A stretch of 64,000 bases of DNA, taken from positions 16,072,080 to 16,136,079 of the forward strand of contig OZ026606.1 of assembly GCA_964020085.1 (NCBI GenBank), in the 5' to 3' direction. Made by a program: the position numbers and the translations under genes. Below are positions 33,501 through 43,771 of this stretch, piece after piece. This stretch comes from Micromussa lordhowensis. Taxonomy: Eukaryota > Cnidaria > Anthozoa > Scleractinia > Lobophylliidae. Each line of letters opens with the position of its first letter. Positions within the stretch are counted from its first letter, which is position 1. The notes below the pieces were generated by a model. That model saw only the letters and a program-made list of their open reading frames with translations. It was not told the DNA's origin and did no database searches.

Positions 33501-35909
33501 TTCGGTCACGTATGATTTTTGGCCAAAAGCGCAGGCCGCGGGTCAGGCTTCGGAGCAGTTTCGGTCACGTATGATTTTTGGCCAAAAGCGCAGGCCGCGG
33601 GTCAGGCTTCATAGCAGTTTCGGTCACGTATGATTTTTGGCCAAAAGCGCAGGCCGCGGGTCAGGCTTCAGAGCAGTTTCGGTCACGTATGATTTTTGGC
33701 CAAAAGCGCAGGCCGCGGGTCAGGCTTCGGAGCAGTTTCGGTCACGTATGATTTTTGGCCAAAAGCGCAGGCCGCGGGTCAGGCTTCGGAGCAGTTTCGG
33801 TCACGTATGATTTTTGGCCAAAAGCGCAGGCCGCGGGTCAGGCTTCGGAGCAGTTTCGGTCACGTATGATTTTTGGCCAAAAGCGCAGGCCGCGGGTCAG
33901 GCTTCGGAGCAGTTTCGGTCACGTATGATTTTTGGCCAAAAGCACAGGCCGCGGGTCAGGCTTCGGAGCAGTTTCGGTCACGTATGATTTTTGGCCAAAA
34001 GCGCAGGCCGCGGGTCAGGCTTCGGAGCAGTTTCGGTCACGTATGATTTTTGGCCAAAAGCGCAGGCCGCGGGTCAGGCTTCGGAGCAGTTTCGGTCACG
34101 TATGATTTTTGGCCAAAAGCGCAGGCCGCAGGTCAGGCTTCGGAGGAGTTTCGGTCACGTATGATTTTTGGCCAAAAGCGCAGGCCGCGGGTCAGGCTTC
34201 GGAGCAGTTTCGGTCACGTATGATTTTTGGCCAAAAGCGCAGGCCGCGGGTCAGGCTTCGGAGCAGTTTCGGTCACGTATGATTTTTGGCCAAAAGCGCA
34301 GGCCGCGGGTCAGGCTTCGGAGCAGTTTCGGTCACGTATGATTTTTGGCCAAAAGCGCAGGCCGCGGGTCAGGCTTCGGAGCAGTTTCGGTCACGTATGA
34401 TTTTTGGCCAAAAGCGCAGGCCGCGGGTCAGGCTTCGGAGCAGTTTCGGTCACGTATGATTTTTGGCCAAAAGCGCAGGCCGCGGGTCAGGCTTCGGAGC
34501 AGTTTCGGTCACGTATGATTTTTGGCCAAAAGCGCAGGCCGCGGGTCAGGCTTCGGAGCAGTTTCGGTCACGTATGATTTTTGGCCAAAAGCGCAGGCCG
34601 CGGGTCAGGCTTCGGAGCAGTTTCGGTCACGTACGATTTTTGGCCAAAAGCGCAGGCCGCGGGTCAGGCTTCGGAGCAGTTTCGGTCACGTATGATTTTT
34701 GGCCAAAAGCGCAGGCCGCGGGTCAGGCTTCGGAGCAGTTTCGGTCACGTATGATTTTTGGCCAAAAGCGCAGGCCGCGGGTCAGGCTTCGGAGCAGTTT
34801 CGGTCACGTACGATTTTTGGCCAAAAGCGCAGGCCGCGGGTCAGGCTTCGGAGCAGTTTCGGTCATGTATGATTTTTGGCCAAAAGCGCAGGCCGCGGGT
34901 CAGGCTTCGGAGCAGTTTCGGTCACGTATGATTTTTGGCCAAAAGCGCAGGCCGCGGGTCAGGCTTCGGAGCAGTTTCGGTCACGTACGATTTTTGGCCA
35001 AAAGCGCAGGCCGCGGGTCAGGCTTCGAAGCAGTTTCGGTCACGTACGATTTTTGGCCAAAAGCGCAGGCCGCGGGTCAGGCTTCGGAGCAGTTTCGGTC
35101 ACGTATCATTTTTGGCCAAAAGCGCAGGCCGCGGGTCAGGCTTCGGAGCAGTTTCGGTCACGTATGATTTTTGGCCAAAAGCGCAGGCCGCGGGTCAGGC
35201 TTCGGAGCAGTTTCGGTCACGTATGATTTTTGGCCAAAAGCGCAGGCCGCGGGTCAGGCTTCGGAGCAGTTTCGGTCACGTACGATTTTTGGCCAAAAGC
35301 GCAGGCCGCGGGTCAGGCTTCGGAGCAGTTTCGGTCACGTACGATTTTTGGCCAAAAGCGCAGGCCGCGGGTCAGGCTTCGGAGCAGTTTCGGTCACGTA
35401 TGATTTTTGGCCAAAAGCGCAGGCCGCGGGTCAGGCTTCGGAGCAGTTTCGGTCACGTATGATTTTTGGCCAAAAGCGCAGGCCGCGGGTCAGGCTTCGG
35501 AGCAGTTTCGGTCACGTATGATTTTTGGCCAAAAGCGCAGGCCGCGGGTCAGGCTTCGGAGCAGTTTCGGTCACGTATGATCTTTGGCCAAAAGCGCAGG
35601 CCGCGGGTCAGGCTTCGGAGCAGTTTCGGTCACGTATGATTTTTGGCCAAAAGCGCAGGCCGCGGGTCAGGCTTCGGAGCAGTTTCGGTCACGTATGATT
35701 TTTGGCCAAAAGCGCAGGCCGCGGGTCAGGCTTCGAAGCAGTTTCGGTCACGTATGATTTTTGGCCAAAAGCGCAGGCCGCGGGTCAGGCTTCGGAGCAG
35801 TTTCGGTCACGTATGATTTTTGGCCAAAAGCGCAGGCCGCGGGTCAGGCTTCGGAGTACTCTCCGTCACTTCTGATATTTGGCCAAAAGTGCAGGCAAAA
35901 TAATGGCTG

Positions 35910-36221
35910 TACAAGTGTGTTTATGAAACCTTTGTATCATAGCCGTTATCTGCAATAAAACAACGCAAAATGATCGCGTTCTACGTAGTCGGGAGAAAGC
36001 GAACAACAAGTCGAAATGCTAATGTTTTCGTATTTCTATTCGGAATTTAACGCTTTTATTAGATATTTTACCCGAGCTAGGCTTTAGAGCCATGAGCGTC
36101 CTGGAAAAATCCAAGAAATTGCAAAAAAATCGTACGAAAGGTAAATAAAAATTCAGTTTTAAAGGCCGTCGTCCTTGAGTCGCCGTCATCATTGTTAAGC
36201 TTCCTTTTTGCATCTCGGCTG
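35910..36221. mobile_element. ~310 bp insertion in the array-1 flank
   Basis: Comparison with the inverted copy at 59499-59510 shows that 'aataatggctg' should run directly into 'cgcggaaggtcgatacag'. In this copy the two are separated by ~310 bp. The pentamer GGCTG is present at both borders (35905-35909 and 36217-36221), consistent with a target duplication. The insert has no coding potential or clear terminal inverted repeats; class unknown. Confidence 0.55.
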
Positions 36222-36724
36222 CGCGGAAGGTCGATACAGTTTTTTTTACATGAGTTCTTTCATCCCAAGCGGCTACCTTGGGCTTTGCTCATGTTTATCC
36301 CTAGAACAATCGGACGCAGATTAGAGTATCGTGTAAAAGCCGTAAACAATCACATAAATTGCAGCTCTTTCTCAGGGTTCTTATGAAGTCAGCGATAAAG
36401 TTGCTAAGCGTTTCGATGGGAAGTTTGGCCGTCCTGTTGAAACAAGCTCGTTTACCTCAATCCGCCGAAGCAATACCTTTCCTTCTTCCCCGTAACTACA
36501 CGCCGAATGCAATCGGTTGCATCTTAGCTTAAGACTTTGAAAACTTAAGGGCCATGACCATCATATCGCGTGCTTGAACATGGTGAACCGATACTGTGGG
36601 CTTTCCCGCTCCAAACCAAGTAACTATTACCGTATTTCTCTCTTCATAGTTTCCAGTTCCCGGGGATGTCACTACTTAGTTGACCTCAAATCTAAACATT
36701 GCGGAGACAATTATATAGCTGGTG

Positions 36725-37336
36725 TAATAATATACATGCAAAAATTTCGTCGTGCTGATTGGTTGAGAGCACGTCAATTAATCCCAAACAGTGCAGAAAG
36801 TTGAAATTGAGTGGAAAAGGTTGAAATTGATTGCAAAAAGTTGAAATTAAATTGATTGACAGGAAGGTCGCAAAAGCCAACGAAACAAAATGGCGGGCAG
36901 CCTAGGGGAAAGTGACAATATTTTAATACAGAGTTTGAAGGAGAATGCTGTGAACAAAAACACCTTACAAAGCACAAATAACTGGGTAAAAGTCTGGAAG
37001 TCTTGGGCTTCTCAAAAGGGATATGACGAAAGCATTGAAAAGTACGAACCAGAGGCCAAAATCCTCGAGGAGTTTTACGCAACAGTAAAACAGACGGGGA
37101 TGATTACGAACCTGATTGCCTTCGTGTGATGGTTACTGCTATCGACCGATACCTAGCAGATAAAGAGTACAAACACTCTATCATTCGCTACTGAGAGTTT
37201 AAAAGCCCGAAGCAAGTTCTTGAGGGAAAAGCCAGACTACTGCGACAACAAGGCAAAGGCAAGCGGCCGAACAAGGACACGAAATAAACATAAACAAAGA
37301 AGAGCCAGACTCAAATTTTTGCATGTATATTATTTA
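36725..37336 (+). mobile_element. Crypton-type element fragment with terminal inverted repeats
   Basis: A ~612 bp insertion, absent from the inverted flank copy at about 58985, bounded by 'taataatatacatgcaaaaa' (36725) and the reverse complement of the same sequence (to 37336). Inside, 36890-37129 encodes an N-terminal recombinase-associated domain: NWVKVWKSWASQKGYDE and IEKYEPEAKILEEFYATVKQ. The similarity continues after a one-base frameshift near 37097 (YEPDCLRVMVTAIDRYL, then QVLEGKARLLRQQGKGKRPN) with an in-frame stop at 37191. This layout is that of the domain preceding the tyrosine recombinase of Crypton-like/DUF3504 proteins. The recombinase core is missing. The coding sequence is broken. 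Confidence 0.7.
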
Positions 37337-37338
37337 CA

Positions 37339-37506
37339 AGTAATCAAATGCTTTTCTTGTGCAATTTGGAATAAATAAGCAGTCGTAAATTTTTCAAAAA
37401 CTACAAATTGCACAAGCCCTATGGGCTCGTGCAATTTTTTGTAGTCTTTGAAAAATTTACTTGTGTTTATTTATTCCAAATTGCACTCGAAATCATTCGA
37501 TTACCT
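37339..37506. mobile_element. ~168 bp palindromic MITE
   Basis: Almost the whole element folds on itself: 'gtaatcaaatg' and 'tgcaatttggaataaataa' on the left pair with 'ttatttattccaaattgca' and 'cattcgattac' on the right, around a centre at about 37423 ('gcacaagccctatgggctcg'). It is absent from the other flank copy. No coding content. Confidence 0.8.
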
Positions 37507-37817
37507 ATACGAACAACATTGAAAATTGTGATGCTTTCTGTAGCGAGGCACTGGAAGTTGTTTTCGTTAGTAAGCATTCGTAGACGGTATATGTTGTCGA
37601 CAAATTTGAACTACCCTTTCGCTGCAACATGTAATATTAGATGGCAGAGAGGACCTTAAACGAAATTTAATCTGGCTACTGTAACTCAAGACACAAAAGG
37701 TGAACGTGAACATTATCTGACTGAATGTATAGCATAAATTACGTAGCCGTTACAGAATATAGGCTTGCGTAAAAAAAATGTTTGCCTTATTAGCATATTC
37801 TAATGTAAGGCTAATGT

Positions 37818-37925
37818 CCGCCATTTTGAATATTTAAATCGAGCCGGTCTTTCCAGTTTCGCTATGACGTCAACCCTTTCTCATTGGCTCACAGCCAGCC
37901 TTTTGTTCTTTCGCTTTATAAGTGC
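37818..37925 (+). promoter_or_regulatory. Promoter-like cluster (YY1-like, CRE, CCAAT, TATA-like)
   Basis: In order: 'gccattttg' (37819), the palindrome TGACGTCA (37865-37872, ATF/CREB site), an inverted CCAAT ('attgg', 37883) and 'ctttataag' (37914). All four are kept at the same relative positions in the inverted copy (58676, 58631-58638, 58616-58620, 58581), although surrounding bases have drifted. Orientation points away from the satellite. Transcription is inference; no downstream gene is visible. Confidence 0.4.
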
Positions 37926-38517
37926 GACACCACCCGGATGGTTGGGCGGCTAGTTAACTCTACCGCAATGTAAACATCTCTCTTGGTCTCTTTGAATATT
38001 TAATCAACTGTTATTCCTCCACCATCCCCTACAATATCCCCTCAATATCCCCTCACAGCCTTCATTTCATTATCTCCACTACATACATGATCTACAAAGC
38101 CACACATACCTACACATCCTTCATTTCATTAATCCCCCACATCTATAGGGGAATCCTTGTTTACAATATTTGCCTCATTAGCATGAGCAATTCTGTTTTT
38201 GATGGAGCTACAAATAAATCAGTTCTGAATATTGAAAGGTCATAGTACGATTAACTCTGCCAGTGAATATGGGCGTGATGTATTAAATACTTTTTGTGCA
38301 ACACGGGTTTAAAAACTCAAAATTTAACAAAGAATGTGCGAGCTCATTAGCGCTTTTGCCACCCAGAAATTTTGCAGTTTTTGAAAGACAATTTCTCCTT
38401 GAATATTACACCCTAAGAGCTCAAAATTTCACCATGCACTAAGTTTCACTAGTTCTTTAGCTGCCTGAAGTCAATTCATATCTAACATGTTTCCTTCTAT
38501 GCGCAAAGCCGTATGCA

Positions 38518-38549
<32 letters not shown>

Positions 38550-38569
38550 TGAATCCGCCTATTGACCCA

Positions 38570-39287
38570 GTACATTTCATTAAATCCCCCACATGACCAC
38601 ACAGACCTAAAAAGCTGCAGAGATCGCATAAATACCTTTCATACCTACACACCATACATCTCATTAATCCCCCACATATACCTACACAGCCTACATCTCA
38701 ATAATCGCCCACACATACCTACACATCCTACATCTCATTAATGCCTCACATATACCTACACAGCCTACATCTCAAAAATCCCCCACATATACCTACACAC
38801 CATACATCTCATTAATCCCACTCATTTACCTACCTATCCTACATCTCATTAGTCCCCCACATATACCTACACATCCTACATCTCATTAATGCCTCACATA
38901 TACCTACACAGCCTACATCTCAAAAATCCCCCACATATACCTACACACCATACATCTCATTAATGCCTCACATATACCTACACAGCCTACATCTCAAAAA
39001 TCCCCCACATATACCTACACACCATACATCTCATTAATCCCACTCATTTACCTACCTATCCTACATCTCATTAGTCCCCCACATATACCTACACATCCTA
39101 CATCTCATTAATGCCTCACATATACCTACACAGCCTACATCTCAAAAATCCCCCACATATACCTACACACCATACATCTCATTAATCCCCCACATATACC
39201 TACCTATCCTACATCTCATTAGTCCCCCACATATACCTACACATCCTACATCTCATTAATGCCTCACATATACCTACACAGCCTACA
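38570..39287. repeat. ~37 bp minisatellite
   Basis: About 19 head-to-tail units built on 'catctcattaatcccccaca' plus 'tatacctacaca.cctac', with a 37 bp step (e.g. 38657 to 38694). More diverged relatives start at about 38025. Multi-unit blocks are repeated within the array (the block at 38770 recurs near 38895 and 38990). A retroelement tail interrupts it at 39288. Two degenerate units occur in reverse complement at 58425-58500. Confidence 0.9.
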
Positions 39288-40130
39288 TGGATGGATGGAT
39301 GGAATCCTTTATTTAAATACGGCATTTTATCAAATTAAAATATACATGAATATTAACATTTGGTTTACATAAAATCCGTACGCAATACTAGTTAAATTTT
39401 ACTATTAAAAAGCTTAATTTTCTACATCTAGTTTTGCTGGTGCTGATAGTAATAGTCTAGCTTACTTATAAATTTTTGTAGCGAAGTTTCCTCCTTCAGA
39501 CTGTTTGGCAAATCATTCCAGATTTTTGCACCGGTAAATGCAAAACTGTTTCTGTAAAAATCTGTGCGACTTTTGGGGAGCACAAGATTCTTTCTGGAAG
39601 ATCGCAGTCCATAATCATGAAAAGACGCGCTATGGGTAAACATTTCAGACAGGTACGGAGGAGTGAGACCATTCAGTATTTTAAACATCAAAATGGCTTT
39701 TTGATGTTTTCTCATTGTTTCTAAAGTCTACTTTCTCCAAAAATAACTCAAAATACTTAAAGCATTCAGAATCCAACTTTGGTGGTCGATACCAGGCAGT
39801 GAAAAGAAAAGGTTTCGAGTTAGGTTTTTGAATTTCTAAGGCGATCAACTCGAGGTTTTGCTCTTCGAACTCATGTAATCTTTTAAATGATAATGAATCA
39901 TGTAAATAGACACAAACACCTCCACCTTTCTTATTTCTGTCTCTACGAACTAGTGTATAACCATGCAAAGAAAGCATATTATCAGAATCGTTGTCATCAA
40001 GTTTAGAATCGTTAATAGGTAATATGTCAAGAGGCTGATTTATCATGGCTACTCTTAATTCATCGATATGTTTAACTAAACTATTTATATTAAGAGAGCC
40101 CATTTTAAAACCTCTCATTTCACTCATTGT
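39288..40130 (-). mobile_element. Internally deleted non-LTR retrotransposon (CR1/L2-like)
   Basis: Minus-strand element. 40127-39727 encodes the N-terminal part of an endonuclease domain (GSLNINSLVKHIDELR, GGGVCVYLHDSLSF, FTAWYRPPKLDSE). At about 39726 it joins directly to the C-terminal end of a reverse transcriptase ORF in another frame (39715-39428: AILMFKILNGLTPPYLSEMF, NSFAFTGAKIWNDLPNSLKE). The catalytic RT core between them is missing. The element ends in a short tail of ATCC/CCAT repeats at 39288-39302, typical of CR1/L2-type 3' ends, inserted in the 37 bp minisatellite. Not mobile by itself. Confidence 0.85.
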
Positions 40131-40615
40131 TTCGTGGAATGGTTTAAGTTCCCCAGTTTAAGAATTGGTACCTCTTAGGGGTGAGAACAGTTTCAAGCCA
40201 CACCCACAAAGCAAGATCCTATTACCTCTAAGACGTTCTTTTCAACATTTCCGAAGGGCACTCTCTCCATTTTATATGGGAGTTTCCCCCGGGATTTGAC
40301 ATCAGTTATTGTTACTTTTGCTAAGCGTTAGATAAAAACTAACTGGAGAGAATTTCCCACTCAGTCTTTTGTTTTGCATGAACCCCTGTTGTTTGATCTG
40401 GCTTTCTGTCCGTGCTGATAAGCAAAACCGTAAGCTTAATGAGAAATCGAGGTACTCTTTGAGTAAACCCGTGAATATCCTAGTTGATGACGATTGACAT
40501 GAGCTAATTTTTTGCGCCATATGGAATTACTCTTTTCATACAAAAAGAGGTCCACATTGTGGGTAACGGGTTATTCTAGTTATGCGAGTTACTTTGTTGA
40601 CAACAGCAGTCGTTT
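40130..40615. other. Non-coding stretch with a dispersed repeat
   Basis: No gene recognised. The segment 40340-40500 ('agagaatttcccactcagtc', 'ttttgcatgaacccctgttg') resembles 47735-47860 in wording and order, so it is probably a dispersed repeat. Confidence 0.4.
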
Positions 40616-40912
40616 TAAGGTGGCTCAAAACAGTTTCCAACACTTAAATTTGGATGGGTCATTATTACCATTCTTTATCCCTTGATGCTACAATCATGGC
40701 ATCAAAAAACTGCCCAATCATTGGTAAACACGTTAGTATCATTTTCGTGACACAACAGGTTACCACAGCAACTGGATGACCTCCTAAAAACATCCTTAAT
40801 TGCGGCTTTAGGGGCTTATAATTCAAAAACGGCACCCTGATAAGCATGATAAGATACAACTTTTGGCAATGTTTAAAAAAACTCTGTACATGGAGTTCAG
40901 AGCCACCTTAAT
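40616..40912. mobile_element. ~297 bp MITE with 'ttaaggtggctc' termini
   Basis: Left end 'ttttaaggtggctcaaaaca' and right end 'gttcagagccaccttaa' are inverted repeats. A second, diverged copy of the same family begins immediately to the right at about 40923 ('tttaaggtggctctgaac') in opposite orientation: its first ~90 bp match the reverse complement of this element's right end (landmark 'aatgcttatca' against 'atgcttatca'). Confidence 0.7.
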
Positions 40913-41229
40913 TTTTCGAAACTTTAAGGTGGCTCTGAACCCGATGAACAGAATTTTTTAAACTTTGCGAAACGTTGCATCTTTAAATGCTTATCAAAGG
41001 TTGATAATAAAAAAATGATTTGATCAAAAGTTGATAGTAACAAACACAATGATGAGGGAAAATCAAGTGAATCGTTTGTTGTATTCACTTCTTTTGTATC
41101 TCAATCTCGAATGACTTTTCGTGCATACTACATGAGGTACAAGAAAAGGGAAGCCTCTTTGTTGACACTACATGAACTGCATTGCTTGCGCAATCCACGC
41201 TTAACAATGTAATAAATGACCTCAGCACG

Positions 41230-43771
41230 GGAGCTTCCTAACTCTAGGAACAAATACACGAACGATTCTGGGAACGAAATGAAAAATATGCACGCGTCAT
41301 TTCTACGTCCTTCTTAAAAAAAGTACCATAATACTCTTGACAATTTCTTGTTCCACGAACGCAAAATCATCTTGATGAGGATGATGATGATGATGTCCAG
41401 AAATCAATATGTATTTTCACACTTTTTTTGCGTAAAGCGTCTTTAATGGCTGGTTCTTGAAGTCTCTAGTCTCTTCTATTAAACTTACTATCAATTAGCG
41501 CAAACGTTGAAATACAAAGAACAATACTAGACATTTCCGAGCCACGTGAAAAGTAAAAAATTTCCAGCGCGCCGTCGACGCTCGACTTACTTTCTCTTCG
41601 GTGCGCACTGCAAGAAAAATGCACGCTACGCCTCTGAGACTGCAGTTCTCTAGATCAGTAAAAACCATGAATACTATAACTATAATCAAGAGACGATCAA
41701 GATCAAGATCTGATCTTCTCTCGCTATAATATAATATAACTATCGTAGCTGAAGGTGGGTTACCCACAAAGTAAAGTGCCAACAAAATTTTAAGCGGTGA
41801 CCCTGATGTCTTTTTGTTTCAATAAGTACAAACAGAGAAGACAACACTAACTCAACTGCGAAGGTATCTGAAGGAATTCAATTTACATTTTGTTTAATTC
41901 CATATTAAATCTTCTTGGTCCTTAGTTGTGTAGCATTTTTCACCTCAGGATAGTTAGATGATTTTCTTCTAATAAGCAAACTGCATTAGCAACAACATCA
42001 GCAACTTAATTGGTGTAATCATAATTGCGCGGTTCAACTACAATATCATGGTTGACCACTTACTCCTTAATTTGGGAGCGAAAAGAAGCGTTTATTTAAA
42101 ATTTCACATGAAAAATTAAAAAATTGTCATGCCAACGTTTGGCATGAAATTAATTTCTTGATACAATAAGCAAGTCAAAAACCCATGATTGTAGGCGTAA
42201 TTTGTCGCCCATGATATAAAACGGTAATCAAATGGTATACTCCAATAACTAAGAAATAATTTCACTTGCGTTTTGTCAAAATTATATTAACTTCCTTCGC
42301 CTAAAGTCTGGGAAAATTCGTTAGCATTTTGCCAAATCTAGCGTGAAATTATTTTCTAAATTCAATCGTCACCAGTTTTTTCATAAACACCTTTATATGG
42401 AGTAATTAAGAGTTGCATTGCATGCCAGTACATAGATATAAATATATGAGATAAGAAAACGTGTGACTTAAACATAAGGCTTGTACTGTCTCATATATAA
42501 GCAGCAAGTAGTCGGCTTTAAATTCCGATTTGAAGATAATTAACAACCAGTAGAGTTTTGTGTTTTCTTTTTCTTTTAGTCCAAGCCATGAATACTGATT
42601 TCCCCGATGATGCCACTAACAGAAAGATGAATCAACACCTCTCTCTTCGGTGATTCGAGATTGGCAATCTGCAAGAAGGAAATTGAGTTATATTAATTTG
42701 TTCTAAGCGCGGTTAATAGATGGAAATGGTTAAGAAACCTGGCTGAGTTCTTTGTATGGTTTTGTTGGCTATTTTTGGGGTTGACCCTGCACAAAACCTG
42801 GCAAGATCGCAAAAGTTGGTTACATGTGCTGATACAACTAGCCAATAGAAGCATTATGTAATTATGATATGATAATTATGCATAGTCTATGAGCATAAAA
42901 CAAAAGATGTACAGGGTCAAGGCATAAATCTTAGCCCGTTTGTTTGCTTCTTTGATTTTACCGGGCTTGTTTACCATTTCCCTCTATTTAATTACATGTG
43001 GCAAGGAAGACAAACATAGGACTGCTACAGGATGGCCGCAGCTGCTAAACAGAGGAGGCCACCTAATAAAAGTAACAAATACAGCGTTTGTATGAGCGAA
43101 AAATCGGGACTTTGAAAACTGGCCGCTTAATAGAGGGTGACCGCTTAATATAGGGCCGTTAAATACTAACTTACAAGGAAAAAAAACAGAACGATATCCA
43201 AACTTTTGTTAGTGTAAATCTGGGCGTGCTATCACGAATGCCGTTCTCTTATTGGCTATGCTTCTCACTATCTATTCTGTTGTAGCAGTGCCGCTTCTTT
43301 GCGTTTTCGAAGTGTCTGTAAAGAGGATTTAGATCATTTAATTTGCTGAGATTATCTGTGAAGAAACGTTGCAAAAAAGGATATACATTTAACAGTCTAA
43401 AACTATCCATGTTATATACATACAGAAGCCTACATTGCAGGCGTTTTGTGATTTGTTATATGAACTAAGCCCCAACCCCGCTCTTAAAGTTCCGAACTTC
43501 CTCATTAACGTCTTCAAGAGCTAAGCCTCCATCTAAGGCGGAGGGTCCGTAATAGAACTTAGCTTAAATACTTTTGTTCTTGGGCCATCGTAATTTGATC
43601 AAAAATAAGACACAAACAGCAGTAATAAACATATTGAACTTGTTCATTTTGATTATGACTTGACGCTTCGTATGTACTCTACACACATTTTGAAAAGTAA
43701 CCGTTGAAATTTAAAACAGCTATTTATATATAATAAAGGTCAGGGGACTGGAACCTAGAACTTAGCTTACC
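41230..43771. other. Non-coding intergenic stretch
   Basis: No gene recognised. It holds a short GATGAT run at 41375-41395 and scattered short open frames. A phrase 'gccgcttaatagagggtgac' followed by 'cgcttaatatagg' (43125-43160) is a short internal repeat. It is downstream of the minus-strand gene that stops at 43772. Confidence 0.4.

Larger units (their letters stand above)
15701..35896 (+). repeat. 59 bp satellite array 1 (~340 copies)
   Basis: Head-to-tail 59 bp units containing, in order, the palindrome TGGCCA, 'aaaagcgcaggccgcgggtc', 'aggcttcggagcagtttcgg' and 'tcacgta(t/c)gattttt'. GC content is well above the flanking AT-rich DNA. From 18501 to about 35840 the register is perfect: every spacing I checked is a multiple of 59. 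Variation between units is mostly C/T or G/A at CpG sites (tacgat/tatgat, ttcggag/ttcagag, ccgcggg/ccgcagg). The unit has no stop in two frames, and in the third frame the only stop is the TGA of tATGAt, so chains of open frames arise automatically; none is a gene. The last unit (35850-35896) is degenerate, as at normal array edges. Confidence 0.98.
36222..38020 (+). repeat. Satellite-flanking segment, copy 1 of an inverted pair
   Basis: This sequence, minus two later insertions, reappears in reverse complement at 58490-59510 in the same order relative to the satellite. Matching landmarks include 'aaggtcgatacagttttt', 'caatcggacgcagatt', 'cctgttgaaacaagctcg', 'tcaactaagtagtgaga' type sequence around 36670, 'acattgaaaattgtgatgct' (37512) and 'cctttcgctgcaacat' against its diverged partner. 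The two copies are clearly diverged, so this is not an assembly duplication. No coding content is seen in either copy. Confidence 0.88.

Noticed and set aside
15701..35896. CRISPR-like array (regular repeats)
   Set aside because: No spacers: units are contiguous 59 bp repeats, and the genome is clearly eukaryotic.
15701..35960. Dozens of long overlapping open frames encoding repeats such as MAKSAGRGSGFGAVSV / YDFWPKAQAAGQASEQF
   Set aside because: They are the three forward frames of a 59 bp satellite without stops. Starts and stops fall only at the tATGAt word and follow the C/T variant, not gene boundaries.
36019..36386. Short frames in the satellite flank as genes
   Set aside because: Not conserved in the inverted copy at 59.2-59.5 kb, where the corresponding frames differ completely; no coding constraint.
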